The position numbers were made by a program, and so were the translations under genes. Positions 1 through 6,156 of a DNA stretch of 6,156 bases are shown in pieces. Source of the DNA: a bacterium (GTDB lineage Bacteria; Actinomycetota; Acidimicrobiia; Acidimicrobiales; Bin134); the NCBI GenBank assembly GCA_028820035.1, contig JAPPKI010000347.1, positions 1-6,156 on the forward strand, read 5' to 3'. The notes beneath the pieces were generated by a model. It was not told where the DNA came from. It saw only the letters and a list, made by a program, of their open reading frames with translations, and made no database searches. Within the stretch, counting starts at the first letter, position 1. Every line of letters begins with the position of its first letter.

Positions 1-1
1 G

Positions 2-1642
2 CCCTGCGGCAAGTGCCAGTCGTGCCTAGACATCGCCAACAATGCTTCTTACGACCTCATCGAGCTCGACGCCGCTTCCAACAACAAGGTGGACGACGTC
101 CGCGACCTCATTTCCCGAGTAGCGATGGGCTCTCCCGGCCAGGCCAAGGTGTATGTGCTGGACGAAGTCCACATGCTCACTCCTGGAGCGGAGAACGCCC
201 TGCTGAAGACACTCGAGGAGCCCCCCGACCATGTGGTATTCGTGCTATGTACCACCGAGCCCCACAAGGTGGTGCCTACCATCCGCAGTCGCACTCAGCA
301 CTTGGAGTTCAACCTCATCGACGGCGACGTGCTGGCCGACCACGCCCGCTGGGTGGTGGAGCAGGCCGGGCTGGAAGTGGACAACGACGCCATCAACCAC
401 GCCGTCCACCGGGGGGCTGGGTCGGCTCGCGACACTCTGTCGGCCCTCGATCAGATCGTGGCTGCCGGTGGTGTCGCTGATCGGCTCGACGCGGTGGACG
501 CCATCGTGGAGGCGCTAGCCGGTCAAGACTACGGCCCTGCATTTGTCGCGGTACATGAGACCCTGCGGTCGGGCCGGGAGCCCCGGATCATCGGCGAGGC
601 CCTCCTCGATCGATTGCGGAATGCCTTCTTGAGCAAAATGGGCGCCGACTTGAGCCACCTCACCGATGCCCAGCAGGAAAGCGCCCGGGCCACCGCCGCG
701 CAGATTCCCCCGGCCGGACTCACCCGTGCCCTAGAGGTACTGGGGACCGCCCTGGTGGATATGCGTCAAGCTCCCGATCCCCGGGTGGATTTGGAAGTGG
801 CACTGGGACGACTCACCCGCCGAGACCTCGACACCGACATCAGTGCCCTGCTGGAGCGCGTCGAGCGCCTGGAGCGCCACGGTCCTCCCCCGTCCACTTC
901 CTCGACGGGTAGCACCGACCCCGCTCCTGACTCCCCGGACTCCTCGTCCAGCAGCAGCCCGAGCAGCGGACATGAGCGGGCCCGAGCCGCCATTGCCCAG
1001 CTCCAGGCCAAACAGACCGTAGATACCGAGCCGCCTTCGGCGGCATCTGCCCCCCAGGATTCCGATTCCGACGTCGCGTCGGCAGCCGATCGAGCCCCGC
1101 GCCCAACGCTGGGAGCAGTGCGAGCTGGACGAGCGCCTGCGACTTCACCAAGCAGTCCAGAGGTCGCCGGAGCCACCACGGTCACCGACGATGCCGATGC
1201 ATCGCTGCCCACTCGAGAAGAGATGGTCATGGCCTGGGCCGACGCCATCCTGGGCAACCTTCCCAACCGGGCCCGGATCCGCTTCCAGGCCGGCCGCTTC
1301 ATCGCCAACAATCCCCAAAGCGTGGTGTTCGCCCTGTCTGATCAAATCCACCTGGACCGCTGCGAGGAAGTCCGCGAGGCGGTAGACGACGCACTCCGAG
1401 AGCACTTCGGACGGCCAGTGCCGCTGCGTCTGACCATCGACGACGACAGCACCGCAACGCCTCCCGACATTCAGCCGACACCGGCGCCTCCCACCCACGA
1501 TGAAGTCGAGGTCGTCGATCCCGATGAGCTGATCGACGAGGAGACTGCCACCAAAGAGGCCATTTCCAATCTCATGGCGGCATTTCCCGACTCTGAACTC
1601 GTCACCTTCGATCCGCCCGCCGCGAGCAGCCAGCAAGGGTAG
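2..1642 (+). CDS. dnaX: DNA polymerase III subunit gamma/tau (DnaX), 5' truncated by window
   Basis: This is the clamp-loader ATPase subunit that helps load the beta sliding clamp and holds the replisome together. The frame is open from base 2, giving 546 visible residues; the real start and Walker A motif lie upstream. Visible residues 1-8 carry three cysteines (C2, C5, C8) of the DnaX zinc module. The Walker B/DExH box is DEVH at 54-57, and sensor 1 is in the CTTEPHK segment just after position 80. The arginine-finger motif reads SRT at 96-98 instead of SRC, as known in actinobacteria, and the sensor 2 GSARD lies at 140-144. After the collar domain comes a Ser/Pro/Asp-rich linker (about 292-400, with a run of six serines). 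A folded domain at about 402-481 resembles the actinobacterial tau C-terminal domain, and an acidic tail follows. I see no A-rich slippage site, so a frameshifted gamma form is not suggested. The stop lies 2 bases before recR, so the genes are probably cotranscribed. Identity is very secure. Confidence 0.96.
   Translation, partial: PCGKCQSCLDIANNASYDLIELDAASNNKVDDVRDLISRVAMGSPGQAKVYVLDEVHMLTPGAENALLKTLEEPPDHVVFVLCTTEPHKVVPTIRSRTQHLEFNLIDGDVLADHARWVVEQAGLEVDNDAINHAVHRGAGSARDTLSALDQIVAAGGVADRLDAVDAIVEALAGQDYGPAFVAVHETLRSGREPRIIGEALLDRLRNAFLSKMGADLSHLTDAQQESARATAAQIPPAGLTRALEVLGTALVDMRQAPDPRVDLEVALGRLTRRDLDTDISALLERVERLERHGPPPSTSSTGSTDPAPDSPDSSSSSSPSSGHERARAAIAQLQAKQTVDTEPPSAASAPQDSDSDVASAADRAPRPTLGAVRAGRAPATSPSSPEVAGATTVTDDADASLPTREEMVMAWADAILGNLPNRARIRFQAGRFIANNPQSVVFALSDQIHLDRCEEVREAVDDALREHFGRPVPLRLTIDDDSTATPPDIQPTPAPPTHDEVEVVDPDELIDEETATKEAISNLMAAFPDSELVTFDPPAASSQQG
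1635..1639 (+). promoter_or_regulatory. Ribosome binding site of recR inside the end of dnaX
   Basis: An AAGGG lies in the last codons of dnaX, 5 bases before the recR ATG at 1645. This supports that start and suggests recR translation is tied to dnaX translation ending 2 bases before it. Confidence 0.5.
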
Positions 1643-1644
1643 TC

Positions 1645-2265
1645 ATGGACAGCGCAAGCAGCGTCTATACCGCGCCGGTCCAGGTGCTGATCGACGAGCT
1701 GGGCCGCCTGCCGGGCATTGGCCCCAAATCGGCGCAGCGCATCGCCTTCCACTTGCTGAAGGTGTCCGAGCAAGATGCGCTGAGGCTGGCCGACGCCATC
1801 AAGGAGGCCAAGGCCCGAATTCAGTTCTGCCAGCGGTGCTTCAACATCAGCGAGCATTCCGAATGCGAGCTGTGCGCTGACCATCGCCGCGACACGGCGG
1901 TCTTGTGCGTGGTGGAGGAGCCTCGCGACATTGTGGCCCTGGAGAAGACCCGGGAGTTCCGAGGCCGGTACCACGTGCTCGGCGGGGCTATCAACCCCAT
2001 TGAGGGCATCGGCCCCGACCAACTCCGTGTCAAAGAGCTGCTGGCCCGCATCAACGACGAAAACGTCACCGAGGTCATCTGCTGCACCAACCCCAACATC
2101 GAGGGCGAGGCCACTGCTATGTACCTGGCCCGTCTCATCGAACCGCTCGGGGTGGCCGTGACCCGAATCGCCAGCGGCCTCCCCGTGGGCGGTGATCTGG
2201 AATACGCCGACGAGCTGACCCTCAGCCGCGCCTTGGAGGGCCGTCAGCGCATCTCAGCGGGCTAA
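1645..2265 (+). CDS. recR: Recombination mediator protein RecR
   Basis: RecR works with RecO (and RecF) to load RecA onto gapped, SSB-coated single-stranded DNA in the cytoplasm. The protein has 206 residues, slightly over the usual ~200 because of a short N-terminal extension before the conserved PVQVLIDEL. The helix-hairpin-helix DNA-binding segment is at about 15-38 ([17 protein letters not shown]). The four-cysteine zinc finger uses C62, C65, C74 and C77. The Toprim domain runs from about 85 to 180 ([12 protein letters not shown], then [12 protein letters not shown] at 113-124), and the conserved GGDLEYAD is at 182-189 near the C terminus. The ATG at 1645 is chosen because it follows dnaX by 2 bases with an AAGGG upstream; I see no better start nearer the conserved region. 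It forms an operon with dnaX. The often intervening ybaB/ebfC gene is absent here. All family motifs are intact. Confidence 0.97.
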   Translation: MDSASSVYTAPVQVLIDELGRLPGIGPKSAQRIAFHLLKVSEQDALRLADAIKEAKARIQFCQRCFNISEHSECELCADHRRDTAVLCVVEEPRDIVALEKTREFRGRYHVLGGAINPIEGIGPDQLRVKELLARINDENVTEVICCTNPNIEGEATAMYLARLIEPLGVAVTRIASGLPVGGDLEYADELTLSRALEGRQRISAG

Positions 2266-2283
2266 GTCGACCAGTCTGCAAAC

Positions 2284-2355
2284 GCAAGACACCGCCTTAG
2301 CGAGTCGGGCGGGGGGCATTGGGAACCGACACGCATAAGGCGGCGCTTGTTTGTT
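2284..2355 (+). terminator. Candidate terminator hairpin after recR
   Basis: A long interrupted stem begins 27 bases after the recR stop (outermost pair excluded). CCGCCTTA (2292-2299) pairs perfectly with TAAGGCGG (2336-2343). GCG (2300-2302) pairs with CGC (2332-2334) after a single bulged A at 2335. GTCGG (2304-2308) pairs with CCGAC (2326-2330) across an A-A mismatch. Outside, CAAG (2285-2288) can pair with CTTG (2346-2349). The loop is G-rich (2309-2325). A T-rich but imperfect tract follows (CTTGTTTGTTG). Its position between converging genes suits a transcription terminator, perhaps for both strands. The missing clean T run and large loop keep this uncertain; it could instead be another structured RNA element. 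Confidence 0.5.
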
Positions 2356-2364
2356 GCAATTACA

Positions 2365-2408
2365 TTACAAAAATGACGAAACGAAGTCAAGTCATCTTGG
2401 GTTTGTAA
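2365..2408. repeat. AT-rich imperfect inverted repeat between recR and the thiolase
   Basis: TTACAAA (2365-2371) matches TTTGTAA (2402-2408) as a perfect 7-base inverted repeat. Inside it, ATGAC (2373-2377) pairs with GTCAT (2391-2395). The right arm ends 3 bases from the thiolase stop codon, so the structure would form at the 3' end of the thiolase transcript and could act as its terminator or a 3'-end stabiliser. There is no clear T run after it in that direction. The stretch is much richer in A and T than the surrounding genes. Confidence 0.35.
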
Positions 2409-2411
2409 CAA

Positions 2412-3590
2412 TCAGACTTCTACTAGGAGCGCGTCCCCTTGGCCGCCGCCGCCGCACAGCGCAGCTGCCCCCAAGCCGCCGCCCCGACGGCGGAGCTCGT
2501 GCAACAACGCAAGCACGATGCGGTTTCCACTGGCTCCGATGGGGTGGCCCAAGGCAATGGCCCCGCCGTTCACATTCACCACATCGTCGGAAATCCCCAG
2601 GTCGGCCATCGACGCCAGAGCCACCGCGGCGAACGCCTCGTTGATCTCAAACAGGTCCACGTCGCCTAGGTTCCGGTCGGCTGACTTCAGCGCCTGGAAA
2701 ATGGCCCGCGACGGCTGAGTGAGCAGCGAGGGATCGGGTCCAGCCACCTGGCCGTAGCCCACATAGGTGCCCAGCGGTTCCACGCCGAGTTGCTCAGCCC
2801 GCTCCCGGCTGGCCACCACCAGCGCGCTGGCCCCGTCGGAGATCTGTGAGGCGTTGCCCGCAGTGATGTTGCCCGACTCGGCGAACGCCGGGCGCAGTCG
2901 GCCCAGCGACTCGGCGGTGGCATCGGTGCGCACCCCTTCATCAGCCGGCACCGTCACTGGATCGCCACGGCGCTGGGGCACTTCAACCGGCACTACCTCG
3001 TCGTCGAACCGACCGGCGGCCGCAGCGGCCGCAGCCCGCTGATGCGACTGGGCCGAGAAGGCATCCTGGGGCTCACGGGGCAGTCCGCTCGACGCGGCGT
3101 ACTTCTCGGTACCTGTCCCCATGGCACAGTGATCGAAAGCGCAGAACAGCCCGTCGTACATCATGGAGTCCACCAGGTCGCCGTCGCCTAGGCGATAGCC
3201 CTCACGAGCCTTGGTCAACAGGTAGGGCGCCTTGGTCATCGACTCCATGCCTCCGGCCACCACGATTTCGGCGTCGCCCGCTGTGATCATCTGGTGGGCC
3301 AGGTAAACGGTGTTGATACCCGACAGGCACACCTTGTTCACCGTGGTAGCAGGCACCGTCATCGGGATGCCCGCCCCCACCGCTGCCTGTCGAGCCGTGG
3401 CCTGACCCTCACCGGCCAACAGCACTTGACCCATGAACACGTAGTCCACCTGCTCGGGGGCCACGCCCGCCCTCTCCAGCGCGGCCCGAATGGCCAGCGC
3501 CCCCAGCTCGGTCCCCCGAAACGACCCCAGCCCGCCCGACATCTTTCCGATGGGCGTGCGGGCACCGGCCAAGATCACCGTTTCGCTCAT
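2412..3590 (-). CDS. Thiolase, acetyl-CoA C-acetyltransferase type
   Basis: Thiolases either condense two acetyl-CoA to acetoacetyl-CoA or split 3-ketoacyl-CoA in beta-oxidation. The protein has 392 residues, the normal full length. The N terminus (VILAGARTPIGKMSGGL) is typical of the degradative/biosynthetic thiolase superfamily. The nucleophilic cysteine is C88 in NKVCLSG. NEAF is at 317-320, the catalytic histidine is H349 in GHPIGASG, and the second cysteine is C379 in the CGGGGQG motif near the C terminus. All catalytic residues are present, so it should be active. An alanine-rich run near the middle is encoded by two closely spaced GCGGCCGC palindromes (3016-3023 and 3025-3032). The ATG at 3590 is supported by a purine-rich ribosome binding site. 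The gene stands alone on its strand here, so pathway and chain-length preference cannot be read from context. Closest general label: acetyl-CoA acetyltransferase (AtoB/FadA-like). Confidence 0.94.
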   Translation of the reverse strand: MSETVILAGARTPIGKMSGGLGSFRGTELGALAIRAALERAGVAPEQVDYVFMGQVLLAGEGQATARQAAVGAGIPMTVPATTVNKVCLSGINTVYLAHQMITAGDAEIVVAGGMESMTKAPYLLTKAREGYRLGDGDLVDSMMYDGLFCAFDHCAMGTGTEKYAASSGLPREPQDAFSAQSHQRAAAAAAAGRFDDEVVPVEVPQRRGDPVTVPADEGVRTDATAESLGRLRPAFAESGNITAGNASQISDGASALVVASRERAEQLGVEPLGTYVGYGQVAGPDPSLLTQPSRAIFQALKSADRNLGDVDLFEINEAFAAVALASMADLGISDDVVNVNGGAIALGHPIGASGNRIVLALLHELRRRGGGLGAAALCGGGGQGDALLVEV

Positions 3591-3642
3591 TGCTTCTCCC
3601 TTGTCTGTTCGCCTTCGATGCCGAACAGGATACGGTCGCGAT
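3591..3642. promoter_or_regulatory. Divergent promoter region between thiolase and exonuclease genes
   Basis: Only 52 bases separate the two divergent starts. On the minus strand a GGGAG (3596-3600) lies 5 bases before the thiolase ATG, and TATCCT (complement of 3627-3632) could be a -10 box, without a good -35. On the plus strand TACGGT (3631-3636) fits the TANNNT -10 pattern 6 bases before GTG 3643, which would give a leaderless exonuclease mRNA; the two proposed -10 boxes overlap. GTTCG (3607-3611) and CGAAC (3622-3626) form a 5-base inverted repeat with a 10-base spacer, a possible operator. These are pattern matches only. Confidence 0.35.
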
Positions 3643-4518
3643 GTGCGGGTCCACCTTGTTGACGGGACATATGAGCTGTTCCGCTACCACTTCTCCCCGG
3701 GCAACCGCGACGCCGAACGGGGAGCGGCCCGGGGCGTGGTGCACAGCATGCTCCAACTGGTGGACGACGGGGCCACCCACATCGGAATAGCCACCGATCA
3801 GGTGATCGAGTCGTTCCGCAACGAACTGTGGCCCGGCTACAAGACCGGCGAAGGGGTACCCCCCGAGCTGATGGCCCAGTTCCCCCTGGTGGAGGAGGCT
3901 TTAGCCGCCGCCGGTTTCTGCATCTGGCCCATGGTCCGCCACGAGGCCGACGACGCCATGGGCGCTGCGGCCCGCAAGGCCGCTCTGGCTCCTGAAGTAG
4001 AGCAGGTGCTGATCTGCACCCCCGACAAAGACCTGGCCCAATGCGTCACCGCCGACGGGCGCATCGTGCAATACGACCGCCGCCAGCAAAAGCTCATCGA
4101 CCACCAAGGCGTGGTGGACAAGTTCGGGGTTGTACCCGAGTCGATCCCCGACTACCTGGCCCTGGTGGGAGACACCGCCGACGGCTTCCCCGGCCTGGCC
4201 GGCTGGGGCGCCCGCTCCACCGCAACGGTGCTGTCCCACTACATCCATCTGGAGAACATCCCCGACGCTGTCGGCCAATGGGAAGTGAGCGTGCGGGGTT
4301 CGGCCAAGCTGGCCGCCACCCTGGCCGAGAACCGGGAGTTGGCCATGCTGTTCCGTCGCATTGCCACCATCGACGACGGTGCCCCGACGTTTCATGGCCT
4401 CGACGAATTAGAGTGGGCCGGCCCCACCCCGGAGTTCCCCGAGCTGATGAGCAGATTGAGCGGCGACCATCTAGTTGAGCGAGCCGACGACCTGAAGCGC
4501 CGATTGGGAAAGACCTGA
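3643..4518 (+). CDS. 5'-3' exonuclease / flap endonuclease-like protein (PolI N-terminal family)
   Basis: This is a stand-alone metal-dependent 5' nuclease, likely acting on flaps or RNA primers in DNA repair and replication. I start it at GTG 3643 (291 residues) because the conserved N terminus, V-[RH]-V-H-L-V-D-G-T, begins there. The same frame stays open upstream to 3490, but that part overlaps the thiolase gene and looks unrelated. Family motifs in order: D7; TDQ at 51-53 followed by SFR (57-59) and GYK (65-67), the arch/substrate region; EADD (101-104); TPDKDLAQ (126-133); and GDTADGFPG (176-184) leading into the helix-3-turn-helix GWGARSTA. The acidic metal ligands are therefore kept. 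Departures from the Taq-type consensus are TD for FD, GFPG for NIPG, and R for K in the helix-3-turn-helix. An AGGA at 3627-3630 lies 12 bases upstream, rather far. There is no polymerase domain. The flavoprotein gene follows after 14 bases. Confidence 0.88.
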   Translation: MRVHLVDGTYELFRYHFSPGNRDAERGAARGVVHSMLQLVDDGATHIGIATDQVIESFRNELWPGYKTGEGVPPELMAQFPLVEEALAAAGFCIWPMVRHEADDAMGAAARKAALAPEVEQVLICTPDKDLAQCVTADGRIVQYDRRQQKLIDHQGVVDKFGVVPESIPDYLALVGDTADGFPGLAGWGARSTATVLSHYIHLENIPDAVGQWEVSVRGSAKLAATLAENRELAMLFRRIATIDDGAPTFHGLDELEWAGPTPEFPELMSRLSGDHLVERADDLKRRLGKT

Positions 4519-4523
4519 AAGGA
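4518..4523 (+). promoter_or_regulatory. Ribosome binding site of the flavoprotein gene
   Basis: AAAGGA begins on the last base of the exonuclease stop codon and lies 9 bases before ATG 4533. This near-ideal spacing fixes the start and suggests the gene is translated from a shared mRNA. Confidence 0.6.
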
Positions 4524-4532
4524 AAACCAGAT

Positions 4533-5669
4533 ATGCGTACTGCAGTCACCGAAATGTTCGACATCGAGTTCCCGATACTGGCCTTTACCCACTGCCGCGA
4601 TGTGGCCGCCGAGGTCAGCCGAGCCGGTGGATTGGGCGTGCTGGGCGTTGTCGGACACACCGAGGAAGACCTGGAAACCGATCTGGCTTGGATCCAAGAG
4701 CAGGTCGGCGACCGCCCCTTCGGCGTCGATCTTGTGGTTCCCGCCCGCTACGAGGGCGTCGAGCAGGGCGGGCTGGACGTCGAGCAAGCCCATTCGCTCA
4801 TCCCCGATGAGCACCGGCAATTTCTCGACGAGTTGCTCGAGCGCTATGACGTGCCGCCGCTGCCGCCCGACGACAGCTCACCCCGGGACTGGGGACCCGC
4901 GGCCCCGCTGTCGGGCCGCCGGGCCGGTCGCCAACTCGAGATCGCCTTGGCCTACCAGCCTGCGCTGGTGGCCAACGCTCTGGGCCCGCCTCCCCCGGAG
5001 ATGATCGAACAGAGCCATGCCGCCGGCGCCCGGGTCGCCGCCCTGGCCGGCCGGGCCGCCCACGCCGCGCGCCATGTGGCTGTCGGCGTCGACATCATTG
5101 TCGCTCAGGGATACGAGGCCGGCGGCCACACCGGAGAGGTGGGTTCGATGGTTCTCATCCCCGAGGTAGTGGACGCGGTAGCCCCTGTGCCGGTGTTGGG
5201 CGCTGGGGGTATCGGCCGAGGGCGCCAAATGGCCGCAGCCATGGCACTGGGCGCCCAGGGGGCATGGTGCGGCTCGGTGTGGCTTACCACCGAGGAGGCT
5301 GAAACCCACCCCGCGGTCAAGCAGAAGTTCTTGGCTGCCGGATCTTCTGACACTGAGCGGTCCCGCACTATCACCGGCAAGCCAGCCCGGATGCTGCGCT
5401 CGGCCTGGACCGAGGAGTGGAACCGGGCCGATACCCCCGACCCTCTCCCCATGCCGCTCCAGATCATCCTGACCGGCGAGCCCCGCCGCCGCATCGACCG
5501 GGTGGCCCACCACCCCGGCAGCGGTGCCGAGAAGCTGACCAACTATTTCGTCGGCCAAATCGTGGGTGCCATGAACCAATCCCTCCCCACCCGCCAGGTG
5601 GTCTACAACCTCGTCGAGGAGTTCATCGAGGCCGTAGAGGGCCTCACAGCTCAACTCGACGACGGATAA
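4533..5669 (+). CDS. Nitronate monooxygenase family FMN flavoprotein
   Basis: The family consists of FMN-dependent TIM-barrel enzymes (2-nitropropane dioxygenase/nitronate monooxygenase) that oxidise alkyl nitronates such as propionate 3-nitronate; some members have other oxidoreductase roles. The protein has 378 residues with no signal peptide or membrane segment, so it should be cytoplasmic. Family marks are the N-terminal FPIL (13-16), SRAGGLGVLG (29-38), QGYEAGGHTGE (192-202) with the presumed catalytic H199, and the phosphate-binding PVLGAGGIGRGRQ (220-232) followed by AMALGAQGAWCGS. Residues about 75-135 form an extra charged, proline-rich segment between barrel elements that is absent from compact members; it marks a subfamily I associate with actinobacteria. 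A conserved RMLRSAW follows later. The start has a strong ribosome binding site. The gene is probably cotranscribed with the upstream exonuclease, and its 3' end overlaps the converging LOG-family gene. The true substrate cannot be inferred. Confidence 0.85.
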   Translation: MRTAVTEMFDIEFPILAFTHCRDVAAEVSRAGGLGVLGVVGHTEEDLETDLAWIQEQVGDRPFGVDLVVPARYEGVEQGGLDVEQAHSLIPDEHRQFLDELLERYDVPPLPPDDSSPRDWGPAAPLSGRRAGRQLEIALAYQPALVANALGPPPPEMIEQSHAAGARVAALAGRAAHAARHVAVGVDIIVAQGYEAGGHTGEVGSMVLIPEVVDAVAPVPVLGAGGIGRGRQMAAAMALGAQGAWCGSVWLTTEEAETHPAVKQKFLAAGSSDTERSRTITGKPARMLRSAWTEEWNRADTPDPLPMPLQIILTGEPRRRIDRVAHHPGSGAEKLTNYFVGQIVGAMNQSLPTRQVVYNLVEEFIEAVEGLTAQLDDG

Positions 5670-6156
5670 AGCAACTCCAAGGCCTCGTCAATCGAGTCGG
5701 CCCGCTGGATGATGTTCGCCTTGTCGGGCTTAATGAACCCAACATCGACAAGCTGTTGGTGAAACGCGGCCAACGGCTCCCAGAAACCGTCCTCATCCAA
5801 CAGCACCACCGGCTTGTACCGCCCGCCCTCGTGCAGCCCCAGCTGCGTCCAGGTGGCTGCTTCGAACAACTCCTCCTGCGTTCCCAACCCGCCCGGCAGG
5901 GCGCAGAACCCGTCCGACAGCGAGTACATGAGCTGTTTGCGCTCGTGCATGTCATTGACAAGGTGAAGCTTGGTCAGCCCCTGATGGGCCACTTCGATTT
6001 CATCTAAGAAATTGGGTATGACCCCGATCACCTCGCCGCCTGCGTCCATAGCGGCGTCAGCCATCACCCCCAATAACCCGAGCCCCCCCCCCCCCGACAC
6101 CCCCACAAAAGCCAGGCCCCCCAACCGCCCCCCCGAAAAAAACCGCAAATGCCCCA
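5651..6156 (-). CDS. LOG-family protein (cytokinin riboside 5'-monophosphate phosphoribohydrolase-like), 5' truncated by window
   Basis: LOG-family enzymes hydrolyse nucleoside 5'-monophosphates to base and ribose 5-phosphate; they were once misnamed lysine decarboxylases. 167 residues are visible and the frame is open to the window edge. A TTG at 6148 is available as a start but is probably not real, since family members have about 40 residues before the glycine-rich loop and only about 20 are seen here. Counting from that TTG, the Rossmann loop region is GGGGLGLLG (19-27), MHERK is at 67-71 and the hallmark PGGLGTQEE is at 85-93, with E92/E93 and R70 the expected active-site residues. The C-terminal half aligns well by eye with the family. 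Residues before position 19 look scrambled and are encoded by homopolymer-rich DNA, so indel errors are likely. The stop at 5651-5653 lies inside the 3' end of the flavoprotein gene. Confidence 0.85.
   Translation of the reverse strand, partial: GHLRFFSGGRLGGLAFVGVSGGGGLGLLGVMADAAMDAGGEVIGVIPNFLDEIEVAHQGLTKLHLVNDMHERKQLMYSLSDGFCALPGGLGTQEELFEAATWTQLGLHEGGRYKPVVLLDEDGFWEPLAAFHQQLVDVGFIKPDKANIIQRADSIDEALELLYPSSS
6083..6156. other. Homopolymer-rich, probably low-quality window end
   Basis: This stretch has a run of 13 C (6083-6095), then runs of 5 C (6100-6104), 6 C (6117-6122), 7 C (6128-6134) and 7 A (6136-6142). Nothing like it occurs elsewhere in the window. It coincides with the point where the LOG-family protein stops matching its family. 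I read it as sequencing or assembly error near a contig end rather than biology. Confidence 0.6.

Noticed and set aside
13..480. 155-residue Arg/Pro-rich open frame on the plus strand
   Set aside because: It lies within dnaX in another frame, has shuffled Arg/Pro/Gly composition typical of GC-rich shadow frames, and shows no family motif.
766..1311. 181-residue minus-strand open frame opposite dnaX
   Set aside because: It mirrors the Ser-rich linker of dnaX, has no ribosome binding site or recognisable domain, and is explained by high GC.
2307..2323. Possible G-quadruplex in the loop of the recR-downstream hairpin
   Set aside because: Only three separated G runs (3, 6 and 3) exist; splitting the six-G run leaves no loop base, so a three-tier quadruplex is weak.
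2284..2350. Integron attC-like site
   Set aside because: The hairpin has bulge-like features but lacks the RYYYAAC/GTTRRRY core sites, and no integrase or cassette is present.
3016..3032. Two adjacent GCGGCCGC palindromes
   Set aside because: They fall inside an alanine-rich stretch of the thiolase and are explained by GC-rich alanine codons.
3607..3626. LexA/SOS box in the divergent promoter
   Set aside because: The actinobacterial SOS box is CGAAC-N4-GTTCG; here the halves are in reverse order (GTTCG-N10-CGAAC) with the wrong spacing.
3490..3642. Upstream extension of the exonuclease frame to ATG 3490
   Set aside because: It would overlap the thiolase coding start, has no family similarity, and conserved sequence begins exactly at GTG 3643.
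4878..5654. 258-residue minus-strand open frame opposite the flavoprotein gene
   Set aside because: It is long but antisense to a gene with clear family motifs; its composition is Gly/His/Ala-rich without domain signals.

Overview
This is a GC-rich window of ordinary chromosomal character. GC-rich third codon positions, GTG/TTG starts, the DnaX C-terminal domain and the DnaX 'SRT' in place of 'SRC' point to Actinomycetota. The flavoprotein and nuclease resemble versions I associate with Acidimicrobiia-like environmental lineages, but that finer placement is inference. The last ~75 bases are full of homopolymer runs, which suggests the low-quality end of an assembled contig.

Layout. Positions 2-1642 (+) hold dnaX, the clamp-loader tau subunit, cut at its 5' end by the window. 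It is followed after 2 bases by recR (1645-2265, +), a recombination mediator, so the two form a replication/repair operon without the ybaB/ebfC gene that often sits between them. Bases 2266-2411 form a non-coding stretch between converging genes. It has a strong interrupted hairpin and then an AT-rich tract with a second inverted repeat, and probably terminates transcription. A thiolase (acetyl-CoA C-acetyltransferase type, 2412-3590, -) reads back toward recR. It diverges across 52 bases from a 5'-3' exonuclease of the FEN/PolI-N-terminal type (start chosen at GTG 3643, to 4518, +). A nitronate monooxygenase-like flavoprotein (4533-5669, +) follows 14 bases later with its own good ribosome binding site. 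Its 3' end overlaps by 19 bases the 3' end of a converging LOG-family gene (5651 to window end, -), which is cut by the window and looks eroded by sequence errors near its start.

How the genes work together. dnaX and recR are a coherent DNA replication/repair pair. The exonuclease also acts on DNA but is paired with a flavin oxidoreductase, a juxtaposition with no obvious biochemical logic. The thiolase belongs to fatty acid / acetoacetyl-CoA metabolism, and the LOG-family protein is a nucleotide phosphoribohydrolase. I see no mobile element, CRISPR array, tRNA or rRNA, and no convincing undescribed system. The points worth a second look are the intergenic hairpins, the close dnaX-recR junction, the possible leaderless exonuclease start, the overlapping 3' ends and the degraded right edge.
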